6,953 nucleotides of DNA. It comes from Pseudopedobacter saltans. Lineage in GTDB: Bacteria; Bacteroidota; Bacteroidia; Chitinophagales; Chitinophagaceae. Positions 1-6,209 of this stretch are shown piece after piece. The notes below the pieces were generated by a model. It was not told where the DNA came from and did no database searches. It saw only the letters and a list, made by a program, of their open reading frames with translations. Every line of letters starts with the position of its first letter. Positions within the stretch are counted from its first letter, which is position 1. A program made the translations under genes and the position numbers. The stretch spans positions 1-6,953 of the forward strand of contig QFOI01000194.1 in assembly GCA_003241175.1 (NCBI GenBank), in the 5' to 3' direction.

Positions 1-2947
1 CATTAAAACCATCTAAATAATTATCTGTCAATGGCATACCCCCCTCTGGTAATATTTGTACATAACGGATATCTTTCAGCGGTTTTCCTTCCGGTGAAGT
101 GATATTGGCTTCCAGATAATACCAACCCGCTGGCAGTTTGCCTTTATAATTTAGTAAGGAATCAGAAGCAACGGTCGTTTCCAATATGGGGCTTTCTTTT
201 GTCCAATTTTTTATGTCGGTTTCATTTTTGTAAATATCATGCGGGAAGTATTGTTTGTATGTCAGACTATCCATAATCTGAACATCAGGCTGACTCCAAT
301 ACTTTTGACGAAGAAGATTTTTTGGTTGTTGTATGGGTTGTATTTTGACCTTAACAGAACACGCAACAGATATGCCGTTTGTATTTTTCACAAAGGCTCT
401 TACATCATTGATAGACAGCAATTTAGCCTTCTCTCCAATATTCCATTGTACATCTACGGAATTGTATCCAACAGCAACCAAACTCTGCTTGCTCCTTGTT
501 TCTCCATTGTTGTCCGTGACATCAGCGTGAATAGCATATTGGAAAACAGGCAAACTAGCACTATCAACACTTTCATCCGGAGTAACTTTAAATACAATTT
601 TGAATCGTCCCTGCGCATCTGTTCGTATAACCGTATCCAATAATTTTTTATTAGAGTAGTAATAGCTATTCCTTAACCAATAATATGGAAATCTGGCTGT
701 TCGTTGAATATGTAACTTGACAGATGCGTTGCTGACTTTGGAACCATTGTACGCTTTTGCCGTTCCCGTAATCGGCATAGAGTCATTTAACCGATAAGTT
801 CCCTTTACAGAATCTATTTCCACAAAGAAAGTGGGTCGTTTGTATTCTTCGACTTGTATGGAAAGGTCATCACTATTATCTTTATTATCTATTGAGAAAC
901 GTCCTGTCAATACATTGCTTGGAATACAGAAAACACCGCTCACCGAACCAAAATCATCCGTCTTTAACCGTAAAGAATCCACTTTTTTGTTATTGACATC
1001 ATTCAAATAAAAAGTAATCGAATCTTTTCTATTATAGATATGATAAGCAGAATCTTCATCATCCTTTGTGTACACAACTGATTTAAAATGAATATTTTGT
1101 CCGGGTCGATAAATGTTTCTGTCCGTGAAGTACAACATTTTCATATTGTCTTCACGCTCTTCTTCCAATTCTTCCGAATCCATTTTCTTCACATTTTCCA
1201 CCTTATTCGTCTCTGTTACTGTTGGAATGGTCGAATAATCTCTTAAAGTGAGGGTATCTTTTCCCTTGAAAATATATGCATTGCTGGAATAATTCGAAAT
1301 ACTCTTTTTCAATGCGCGAACGACAATATGTCCGTCTTTATCGGAAACCAATTTGGATCTTTTAAAATCAATTGGGTCGGTAGTAGTTTTTTTGTCAAGT
1401 TCATATTTAACACCTTCTATTGGTTTACCTGTTTTTCTATTAACAACAAAATAATCGCCGTTATTGGTAAAATAAGCCAGATCTGAAACCTGAAAACCAA
1501 TATACACTCGGCTTTCTTTGCTCTTTTCGTCAGAAGAAAGACACATTAGATATTGTCCAACTGGCAATGGATCTATTTTTATTTCTGTCGTATAGCTCTG
1601 ATAATGTGTACTTTTCGGAAAGTTTATTGCAGATTGTTGCATTACTTTATTATGCAGAATGAGAGAATCTCCCAAAGTAAAACCAGGAGAAGGCTGGGCA
1701 GTTTGAAGAGATACAATTTTCAAATACGCTTTTGGTAAATGATAAAATTTCAACAAAGCCAAGATTGGTTCATTTGACATATTGACTTTTTCCATTGTAA
1801 TCTCTACTACTTTAGGCTTGGTTATACTTTCTTTCAAAATGGCGAGATTGTACCAACCATAAGTAGGCAACGTGTCTTTGGGAAGATATTTGTCAATATA
1901 GGAAAGAGCAGTGATACGTTTGTTTTGGTAGATGGAATCTTCTTTTTTCATATTGTATTTGTTTGCCAAAAGGTTGTAATAATTGGCAACCATGTAAACG
2001 GATTGCAAGGTCTGCGGATTGTTGGGATAGGTTTGTATCAAATATCTTGCAGCATCTAGGTATGTAGAATCTTTGTCTACCAATGTGTAATCATAGAGAT
2101 TTTTGTAAACCCAATCGATCCTTCTGTTGTCTGCATCAATCAATGCATCTTTTGCATCTTGTTTCAAATGAAAACGAAACAACCTTTGATATAAGGATAT
2201 AATGTTTCCCATAACGGAAACAGAATCAGATGTTTGTGGATTATACTGCAAAAAAACCGGCAGCGGTCTTAGAACTGAATCACTTTTAAGTTCAAAGGAA
2301 TTGCTTCCTCTTTCCCAACTGAATCTAGGCGGCCCTTGATAAAAATCGATGGCACTATTGACAACTAGGTCGTACAAAGTTGGACGTAGTTCGTTTACAT
2401 TTCCGAATTGGACGATAGACGGATATTGCTTTATGGTCGCTTGCTGCAACGCGACACTGTCATCCAAAGCATTCTGATAAGCACGATAGATTTTCCATTG
2501 AAAATCCTTTAACGTCCAAGTCGCCCAATCCGAATCCTTGTGTGCCAAGGTATCGTTTCGGCTTTGGATTTTGTATTGGAAACGGTTATAATAATTAACA
2601 TAAGCTCCCGCTTTCATGAACCATAACAAGCTTCTTTCCAATGCGTTAATCGGTTTGACTAAAGCTTGATCGATGACGAGTGTATTTTCAGATTCATCCT
2701 TATCCGTTACACGTTTGTCCAATGTGTATTTGTAAGCAAGCGCCTTAATGGATTGCTCTACATTATTTTTAGCATGCGATTCCTGATACAATTTATTGAC
2801 ACGAACCAATGCCGTCTTAGGTTGATTGGCTTTCCCAATAAGAGAATCGATTATTTTCCATTCCTTTTCGGTATTCGTCTGGCTTTTCCCCAAAAAAGGA
2901 AGAAATAATAAGGCCGTAAAAAGTGAGAATATGTTTCGTTTTTTCAT
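1..2947 (-). CDS. Alpha-2-macroglobulin family protein (MG2 type), N-terminal 982 codons, C-terminus outside window
   Basis: The reading frame is open from ATG at 2947 to the window edge with no stop. The N-terminus (MKKRNIFSLFTALLFLPFLG) is a classic Sec signal peptide and gives the start; there is no lipobox Cys, so the product should be soluble in the periplasm or secreted rather than a lipoprotein. Residues about 25-400 look largely helical. A stretch near residues 495-550 (VVNRKTGKPIEGVKYEL) resembles a carboxypeptidase-regulatory/MG-type beta domain. Residues 606-617 (YFTDRNIYRPGQ) are the hallmark of the MG2 domain, and QVEEYKRP at 698-705 is the linker typical of bacterial macroglobulins. 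An acidic patch (EELEEERED, 592-600) precedes MG2. Family members act as broad protease traps or envelope-protection proteins. Whether this one carries a thioester (CxEQ) cannot be seen, because that region lies downstream. It is separated from the mannosidase operon by a terminator. Family call is firm; role is inferred. Confidence 0.93.
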   Translation of the reverse strand, partial: MKKRNIFSLFTALLFLPFLGKSQTNTEKEWKIIDSLIGKANQPKTALVRVNKLYQESHAKNNVEQSIKALAYKYTLDKRVTDKDESENTLVIDQALVKPINALERSLLWFMKAGAYVNYYNRFQYKIQSRNDTLAHKDSDWATWTLKDFQWKIYRAYQNALDDSVALQQATIKQYPSIVQFGNVNELRPTLYDLVVNSAIDFYQGPPRFSWERGSNSFELKSDSVLRPLPVFLQYNPQTSDSVSVMGNIISLYQRLFRFHLKQDAKDALIDADNRRIDWVYKNLYDYTLVDKDSTYLDAARYLIQTYPNNPQTLQSVYMVANYYNLLANKYNMKKEDSIYQNKRITALSYIDKYLPKDTLPTYGWYNLAILKESITKPKVVEITMEKVNMSNEPILALLKFYHLPKAYLKIVSLQTAQPSPGFTLGDSLILHNKVMQQSAINFPKSTHYQSYTTEIKIDPLPVGQYLMCLSSDEKSKESRVYIGFQVSDLAYFTNNGDYFVVNRKTGKPIEGVKYELDKKTTTDPIDFKRSKLVSDKDGHIVVRALKKSISNYSSNAYIFKGKDTLTLRDYSTIPTVTETNKVENVKKMDSEELEEEREDNMKMLYFTDRNIYRPGQNIHFKSVVYTKDDEDSAYHIYNRKDSITFYLNDVNNKKVDSLRLKTDDFGSVSGVFCIPSNVLTGRFSIDNKDNSDDLSIQVEEYKRPTFFVEIDSVKGTYRLNDSMPITGTAKAYNGSKVSNASVKLHIQRTARFPYYWLRNSYYYSNKKLLDTVIRTDAQGRFKIVFKVTPDESVDSASLPVFQYAIHADVTDNNGETRSKQSLVAVGYNSVDVQWNIGEKAKLLSINDVRAFVKNTNGISVACSVKVKIQPIQQPKNLLRQKYWSQPDVQIMDSLTYKQYFPHDIYKNETDIKNWTKESPILETTVASDSLLNYKGKLPAGWYYLEANITSPEGKPLKDIRYVQILPEGGMPLTDNYLDGFN

Positions 2948-2966
2948 AAAGCGTTTATAGTTTGAG

Positions 2967-3044
2967 ACCTCATCCCAACCTTCTCCTGTAGGAGAAGAGC
3001 TTTAGGGCAAGTCCTCTCCTTCAAGGAGAGGATTTAGGTGAGGT
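2967..3044. repeat. Imperfect palindromic intergenic element of about 78 bp with two internal hairpins
   Basis: The outer ends are related inverted repeats: ACCTCATCCCAA (2967-2978) and the complement of 3033-3044, ACCTCACCTAAA, match at 9 of 12 positions. Inside are two strong hairpins. One has arms CTTCTCCT/AGGAGAAG (2980-2987 and 2990-2997). The other has arms TCCTCTCCTT/AAGGAGAGGA (3012-3021 and 3023-3032). The spacer between them is 3 kb-scale unremarkable sequence of about 14 bases. It lies wholly between two genes. From memory, ACCTCACC...CTCTCC...GGAGAG intergenic repeats are common and dispersed in Bacteroidota genomes, so this is probably a REP- or MITE-like copy; only one copy is present in this window, so dispersal is inferred. 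Transcribed RNA from either strand could fold into paired hairpins. Confidence 0.75.
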
Positions 3045-3095
3045 TTATCATAATGAGTTAGATGTTGTTTGGTTTCAAATGGTTGGAAACTTTCC

Positions 3096-3131
3096 AAAAA
3101 AAATCCCTGCTACAAGATAAGCAGGGATTTT
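3096..3131 (-). terminator. Rho-independent terminator of the dehydrogenase-mannosidase operon
   Basis: Read on the minus strand, a 12-bp perfect stem (AAAATCCCTGCT against AGCAGGGATTTT, 3131-3120 and 3111-3100) encloses an 8-base loop (3119-3112) and runs into a tract of eight T (3103-3096). It begins only 6 bases after the stop codon of the GH125 gene. The stem also has an A-run on its other side, so it could work weakly on the plus strand, but no plus-strand gene leads into it. Confidence 0.88.
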
Positions 3132-3137
3132 GAAAAA

Positions 3138-4565
3138 TTAATCCAAAAGCGTTTTGTTTTCCCGATAGACTTTCCAAATTAGTTCACCGCAGAGCGTATT
3201 GGCCCAAGCAAACCATTTACGTGAAAAATTCATGGGAATATCCTTATCAAAAGATTCATGCATAAATCCCGTTCCGGCATGGGTCGTCTGAATCATTTTT
3301 AGACATTTAGCAATTTCTTCTTTATTGTTACTGGTCAAGGCACGCATAATGATACCCAAATGCCAAATCTGATCTTTTCCAGTGTGGGGACTTCCAATAC
3401 CTTCAGCAGCCGATCCTTTATAGAAAAAAGGATTATCCGTTGAAAGAACATATTTGCGTGTATTTTGGTAGATGACATCATCCGTATTCCCACTATGGGT
3501 CAAATAAGGCAAACTTAAAAGGGAAGGAATATTACCATCGTCCATCAGATTAAAACTGCCGTAACCATTCGCTTCAAAAGCGTATATCTTGCCATATTTC
3601 GGATGAAAGGTTGTACCATAAGATTGAACCGCTTGCCAGACTGTTCTAGCTAATTCGCGAGCAGAACGAGCCAGTTCTGGAGCTTTTCCTCTACTTTCCC
3701 AAATTTCCGCTAAGTTTTGCAATGATATGATAGCAAATATATTAGATGGAATCAGATAAGGAAAGACAGTCGCATCATCACTTGGCCTGAACATGGAGCA
3801 AATCAATCCGTTTGGATTGGTAGGGTAACCATAACCACTCATCGGAAGTGTATCCGTAGCTTTTTCTGTTTTACGTTGGAAATGGTAAGGACCATCATCC
3901 AATATACGTTGCTGCTCCTTGAAAGTTTGGATAATCAACTCCATCGCCTTATCCCAATCCGCACTGAAAATAGCGGTCGAACCCGTCTCTTTCCAGTAAC
4001 CGTGAGCCAGTCTAATGCTGTAGCAGAGACTGTCGATTTCCCATTTGCGCTCATGTACACCGGGTTTCATATCGGTAAGGTCAGAAGCCCATTCGCTTAC
4101 TTGTTTTCCGTCTTTGTAAAACGCATTGGCATAAGGGTCTAACAAAATACATTTGACTTGCTTATTGATGACGCCTTCTATCATTTTAGCCAATTCCTTG
4201 TCCGTTTTGCATAAAGGAATATAAGGCCAGACCTGTGCTGAACTGTCACGTAACCACATCGCATCGATATCGCCGGTTATCACGTACGTTTCTGACTTTC
4301 CGGAAACAGTATAATGTTCAACTGTTGTGTCCAATGTATTGGGAAAACAGTTTTCGAATATCCAAGCTAATTCTTTGTTACCAATATTAGTCTTGATCTC
4401 GTTGATCAGTTTCTCCACAGCAGGGCTCTTAAATCTTCTTTGGGCCTCTGGTATTCTCACGATTGGAAAGTCAGAACCTGCCATTGCGCGCCCAAAAACA
4501 GACTGTGCGGCTATCACACTACCGGAAGCCAACAAGGATTTTTTCAAAAAATTTCTACGCTCCAT
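3138..4565 (-). CDS. GH125 family exo-alpha-mannosidase (formerly DUF1237) with Tat-like signal peptide
   Basis: The 475-residue product matches glycoside hydrolase family 125, metal-independent inverting enzymes that remove terminal alpha-1,6-linked mannose from N-glycan-like or other mannosides. Recognisable family blocks are TGDIDAMWLRDSSAQVWPY (98-115), LLDPYANAFY (141-150), KWEIDSLCYS (174-183), MFRPSDDATVFPYLIPSN (258-275), GSAAEGIGSPHTG (384-396) and GTGFMHESFD (431-440). By comparison with characterised family members (general acid Asp and general base Glu about 173 residues apart), D264 and E437 are the likely catalytic pair; their spacing here is exactly 173. The length is usual for the family plus a signal. 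The N-terminus ERRNFLKKSLLASG followed by a hydrophobic stretch fits a twin-arginine (RRxFLK) signal, suggesting folded export to the periplasm. The start lies 11 bp after the dehydrogenase stop, so the two genes are co-transcribed, and a terminator follows immediately. Specific substrate is inferred from the family. Confidence 0.95.
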   Translation of the reverse strand: MERRNFLKKSLLASGSVIAAQSVFGRAMAGSDFPIVRIPEAQRRFKSPAVEKLINEIKTNIGNKELAWIFENCFPNTLDTTVEHYTVSGKSETYVITGDIDAMWLRDSSAQVWPYIPLCKTDKELAKMIEGVINKQVKCILLDPYANAFYKDGKQVSEWASDLTDMKPGVHERKWEIDSLCYSIRLAHGYWKETGSTAIFSADWDKAMELIIQTFKEQQRILDDGPYHFQRKTEKATDTLPMSGYGYPTNPNGLICSMFRPSDDATVFPYLIPSNIFAIISLQNLAEIWESRGKAPELARSARELARTVWQAVQSYGTTFHPKYGKIYAFEANGYGSFNLMDDGNIPSLLSLPYLTHSGNTDDVIYQNTRKYVLSTDNPFFYKGSAAEGIGSPHTGKDQIWHLGIIMRALTSNNKEEIAKCLKMIQTTHAGTGFMHESFDKDIPMNFSRKWFAWANTLCGELIWKVYRENKTLLD

Positions 4566-4576
4566 TTATATGTAAA

Positions 4577-5665
4577 TCAGTATTTTATATTATGTGACGA
4601 ATATTTTATTTCTACTTCTTTTCTTTCTTGGCTACTTTCAATAGCCATTTCAATGATTCGAATAACATTTCTGGCTTCTTCCGGCTGAACCTTTAAAGCG
4701 GCTTTCTGCTGCAATGTATCATAAATGTTTTGATAAAAACCAGTATAATCACCTGCTATAGAAGGAAATGCAGTTTCATTCATTTCATCGTTCTCATATC
4801 GAACCAGCTTACCGTACATGGAAGCAAATTCTTGCCCCCAGTCCAATGTATCGGTTGGACGTTTACCTGCCTTGAGATGTTCCTCTTGTATGTCCATACT
4901 GGATTTGACATAGCTTCCTATGTCACCATTTAAAATATAATGTGGTCTTGGCTGAGCCTTTAGCATGCCCGCTCCTAGTTTGACACGTAAACCAGAGGAA
5001 TATTTTAGTATAATATTAAAATAATCAATCGTTTGTGCGTCTTTACGTTGAATAGCTAGATCCGCCCAGATGTATTTTGGACGACCAAATAACACTAATG
5101 CCTCGTCAATCAAATGCGCTCCCAGGTCATATAATATTCCGGATCCAGGCAGATTTTTTTCTCGCCACGCATTACTTTTCAATTGGTTACGGAAACGATC
5201 ATAGTGCATTTCCAGTTCTACGATATGGCCTACCAAACCCTTTTCGACTACAGACTGCAATGTTTTGAAGTCACTGCTCCATCGGCGGTTTTGATAAACA
5301 CTCAACAGAAGTTCTTTCTCTTTAGCCAAAATGATCAACTCGTCAGCCTCACTTGTCGTAATGGTAAAAGGTTTATCAACGACGACATTCTTGCCTGCTT
5401 CGAGTGCTTTTTTGGCCAATTCAAAATGGGAAGTATTAGCACTAGCAATCACTACTAATTGAATATCAACATCTTCGAATATAGATTCGCTAGTAGAAAC
5501 TACTTCAGATTCCGGATATTCGTGTTTTGCTTTTTGTATATGTTCAGGATTGGCCGTACGGATTTTTCTCAATGAAAAACCGTTCACATTACGTATGAAA
5601 GGCGCATGAAACAATTGCCCAGCCATACCAAAACCAATCAACCCAACTCCAATATTTGTTTGCAT
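4577..5665 (-). CDS. Gfo/Idh/MocA family oxidoreductase, similar to NADP-dependent scyllo-inositol dehydrogenase
   Basis: The 362-residue protein starts with a Rossmann fold: GxGxxG at G11-G13-G16 within GLIGFGMAG, followed by the FHAPFI segment seen in the IolW/YdgJ branch. VVVDKP (94-99) is the family's EKP motif with Asp in place of Glu; K98 is the expected catalytic or substrate-binding lysine. LLSVYQNRRWSSDF (119-133), WREK (167-170) and YDLGAHLID (179-187), which supplies the DxxxH pair D180/H184, match my recollection of Bacillus subtilis IolW closely, as does NVIRIIEMAIESS (333-345). There is no signal peptide, so it is cytoplasmic. The usual reaction of this branch is reversible NADP-linked oxidation of scyllo-inositol or a related polyol or sugar, but the family is functionally diverse and the partner here is a mannosidase, so the real substrate may be another sugar. 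It is the first gene of the operon. No convincing -7/-33 pair was found upstream on its strand. Confidence 0.92.
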   Translation of the reverse strand: MQTNIGVGLIGFGMAGQLFHAPFIRNVNGFSLRKIRTANPEHIQKAKHEYPESEVVSTSESIFEDVDIQLVVIASANTSHFELAKKALEAGKNVVVDKPFTITTSEADELIILAKEKELLLSVYQNRRWSSDFKTLQSVVEKGLVGHIVELEMHYDRFRNQLKSNAWREKNLPGSGILYDLGAHLIDEALVLFGRPKYIWADLAIQRKDAQTIDYFNIILKYSSGLRVKLGAGMLKAQPRPHYILNGDIGSYVKSSMDIQEEHLKAGKRPTDTLDWGQEFASMYGKLVRYENDEMNETAFPSIAGDYTGFYQNIYDTLQQKAALKVQPEEARNVIRIIEMAIESSQERKEVEIKYSSHNIKY

Positions 5666-5766
5666 AACAGGAAAGATATAACCTAAGGTAATTCGATTGT
5701 TTCATATAACCGTTAAATTTGATTAAAAACATAAATCAACCCTGCAAACAGGCTTTTATTGTTTCG

Positions 5767-5774
5767 TATATTTG
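5767..5774 (+). promoter_or_regulatory. Bacteroidota-type -7 promoter element (TATATTTG) for the repressor-peptidase operon
   Basis: TATATTTG matches the TAnnTTTG -7 consensus of the Bacteroidota primary sigma factor at all six defined positions. It lies 37 bp before the repressor ATG. No clear TTTG or TTG -33 element is present 19-21 bp upstream, so the promoter may be weak or the element coincidental. The expected transcription start falls inside the adjacent palindrome. Confidence 0.55.
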
Positions 5775-5792
5775 TTACGAATTGATTCGTAA
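5775..5792. promoter_or_regulatory. Probable operator for the BlaI-family repressor (18-bp inverted repeat)
   Basis: TTACGAAT and ATTCGTAA form perfect 8-bp inverted arms separated by TG. The site begins at the base directly after the -7 element and ends 19 bp before the repressor start codon, the expected position for a self-repressing operator. BlaI/MecI dimers bind palindromes of similar size built on TAC/GTA half-sites, and the TAC...GTA pattern is kept here although the sequence differs from the staphylococcal TACA/TGTA operator. A further half-site, TTCGTA, lies at 5763-5768, 23 bp upstream of the matching TTCGTA in the right arm. Binding by the neighbouring repressor is inferred. Confidence 0.7.
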
Positions 5793-5811
5793 ATAAGAAA
5801 ATGTATTGGAT

Positions 5812-6201
5812 ATGGCAAAAGATTTAGAGAGACAAAAACCTTCGGAAGGCGAATTGGAAATCTTGCAGATCTTGTGGAAAAGAAAAGCTGCAACTGTAAG
5901 GGAAGTGTACGAAGAGATTTCGCAAACCAAAGAATGTGCCTACACAACAACATTGAAACTAATGCAAATAATGCATGAAAAACAATTAGTTACAAGAGAT
6001 AACTCCCAAAAAACACATACTTACATGCCAAATGTATCCAAAGAGAGAACCCAACGGCAAATACTTGGTAAAATGATTCATACATTGTTCTCAGGCTCGA
6101 CCTCGCAAATGGTTCTGCAAGCACTTGGTAACGAAAAGCCGAGTAATGACGAGATCGAACAGATACAAGAAATGCTCGACAAATTAAAAAAATCTGAATA
6201 G
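5812..6201 (+). CDS. BlaI/MecI/CopY family transcriptional repressor
   Basis: The 129-residue product has the length and layout of BlaI/MecI repressors. An N-terminal winged helix-turn-helix covers about residues 8-72: SEGELEILQILWKRKAATVR is the signature first-helix region, AYTTTLKLMQIMHEKQLVTR (43-62) holds the recognition helix and the start of the wing, and THTYMP ends the wing. The C-terminal helical part (about 78-129) is the dimerisation region. I chose ATG at 5812 (MAKDLE) over an in-frame TTG at 5806. Family members repress their own operon and targets until a membrane peptidase triggers their cleavage. Aligned by eye with MecI, its cleaved Asn-Phe bond falls at Q103-A104 here, so the site is not conserved. 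The gene lies 8 bp before the M56 peptidase gene and behind a palindromic operator. Nothing visible ties it to beta-lactam resistance; in Bacteroidota such pairs often have other or unknown targets. Confidence 0.95.
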   Translation: MAKDLERQKPSEGELEILQILWKRKAATVREVYEEISQTKECAYTTTLKLMQIMHEKQLVTRDNSQKTHTYMPNVSKERTQRQILGKMIHTLFSGSTSQMVLQALGNEKPSNDEIEQIQEMLDKLKKSE

Positions 6202-6209
6202 ACTACAAT

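Noticed and set aside
239..2908. Short plus-strand open frames (for example 239-643, 1553-1738, 2666-2908)
   Set aside because: They lie antisense to the continuous macroglobulin reading frame, have no recognisable family, and their codons are explained by the minus-strand gene.
3071..3095. Small dyads GGAAACTTTCC and GTTTC...GAAAC in the intergenic region
   Set aside because: The arms are only 5 bp and not placed next to any recognisable promoter.
3876..5458. Plus-strand open frames opposite the mannosidase and dehydrogenase genes
   Set aside because: They are antisense shadows of two well-recognised genes and show no protein-like features.
5726..5733. TATGTTTT on the minus strand as the -7 element of the dehydrogenase operon
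   Set aside because: It misses the final G of the consensus and the only TTTG upstream is about 11 bp away, too close for a -33 element.
5741..5752. Small hairpin CCTG-CAAA-CAGG followed by CTTTTATT as a terminator
   Set aside because: The stem has only 4 bp and no plus-strand gene runs into it, so it is probably chance.
5806..5811. TTG start two codons before ATG for the repressor
   Set aside because: The in-frame ATG at 5812 gives MAKDLE, a normal repressor N-terminus, and TTG starts are uncommon in this group.
5756..5953. Minus-strand 65-residue open frame across the operator and the repressor gene
   Set aside because: It overlaps a firmly identified repressor gene and the intergenic control region and resembles no known protein.
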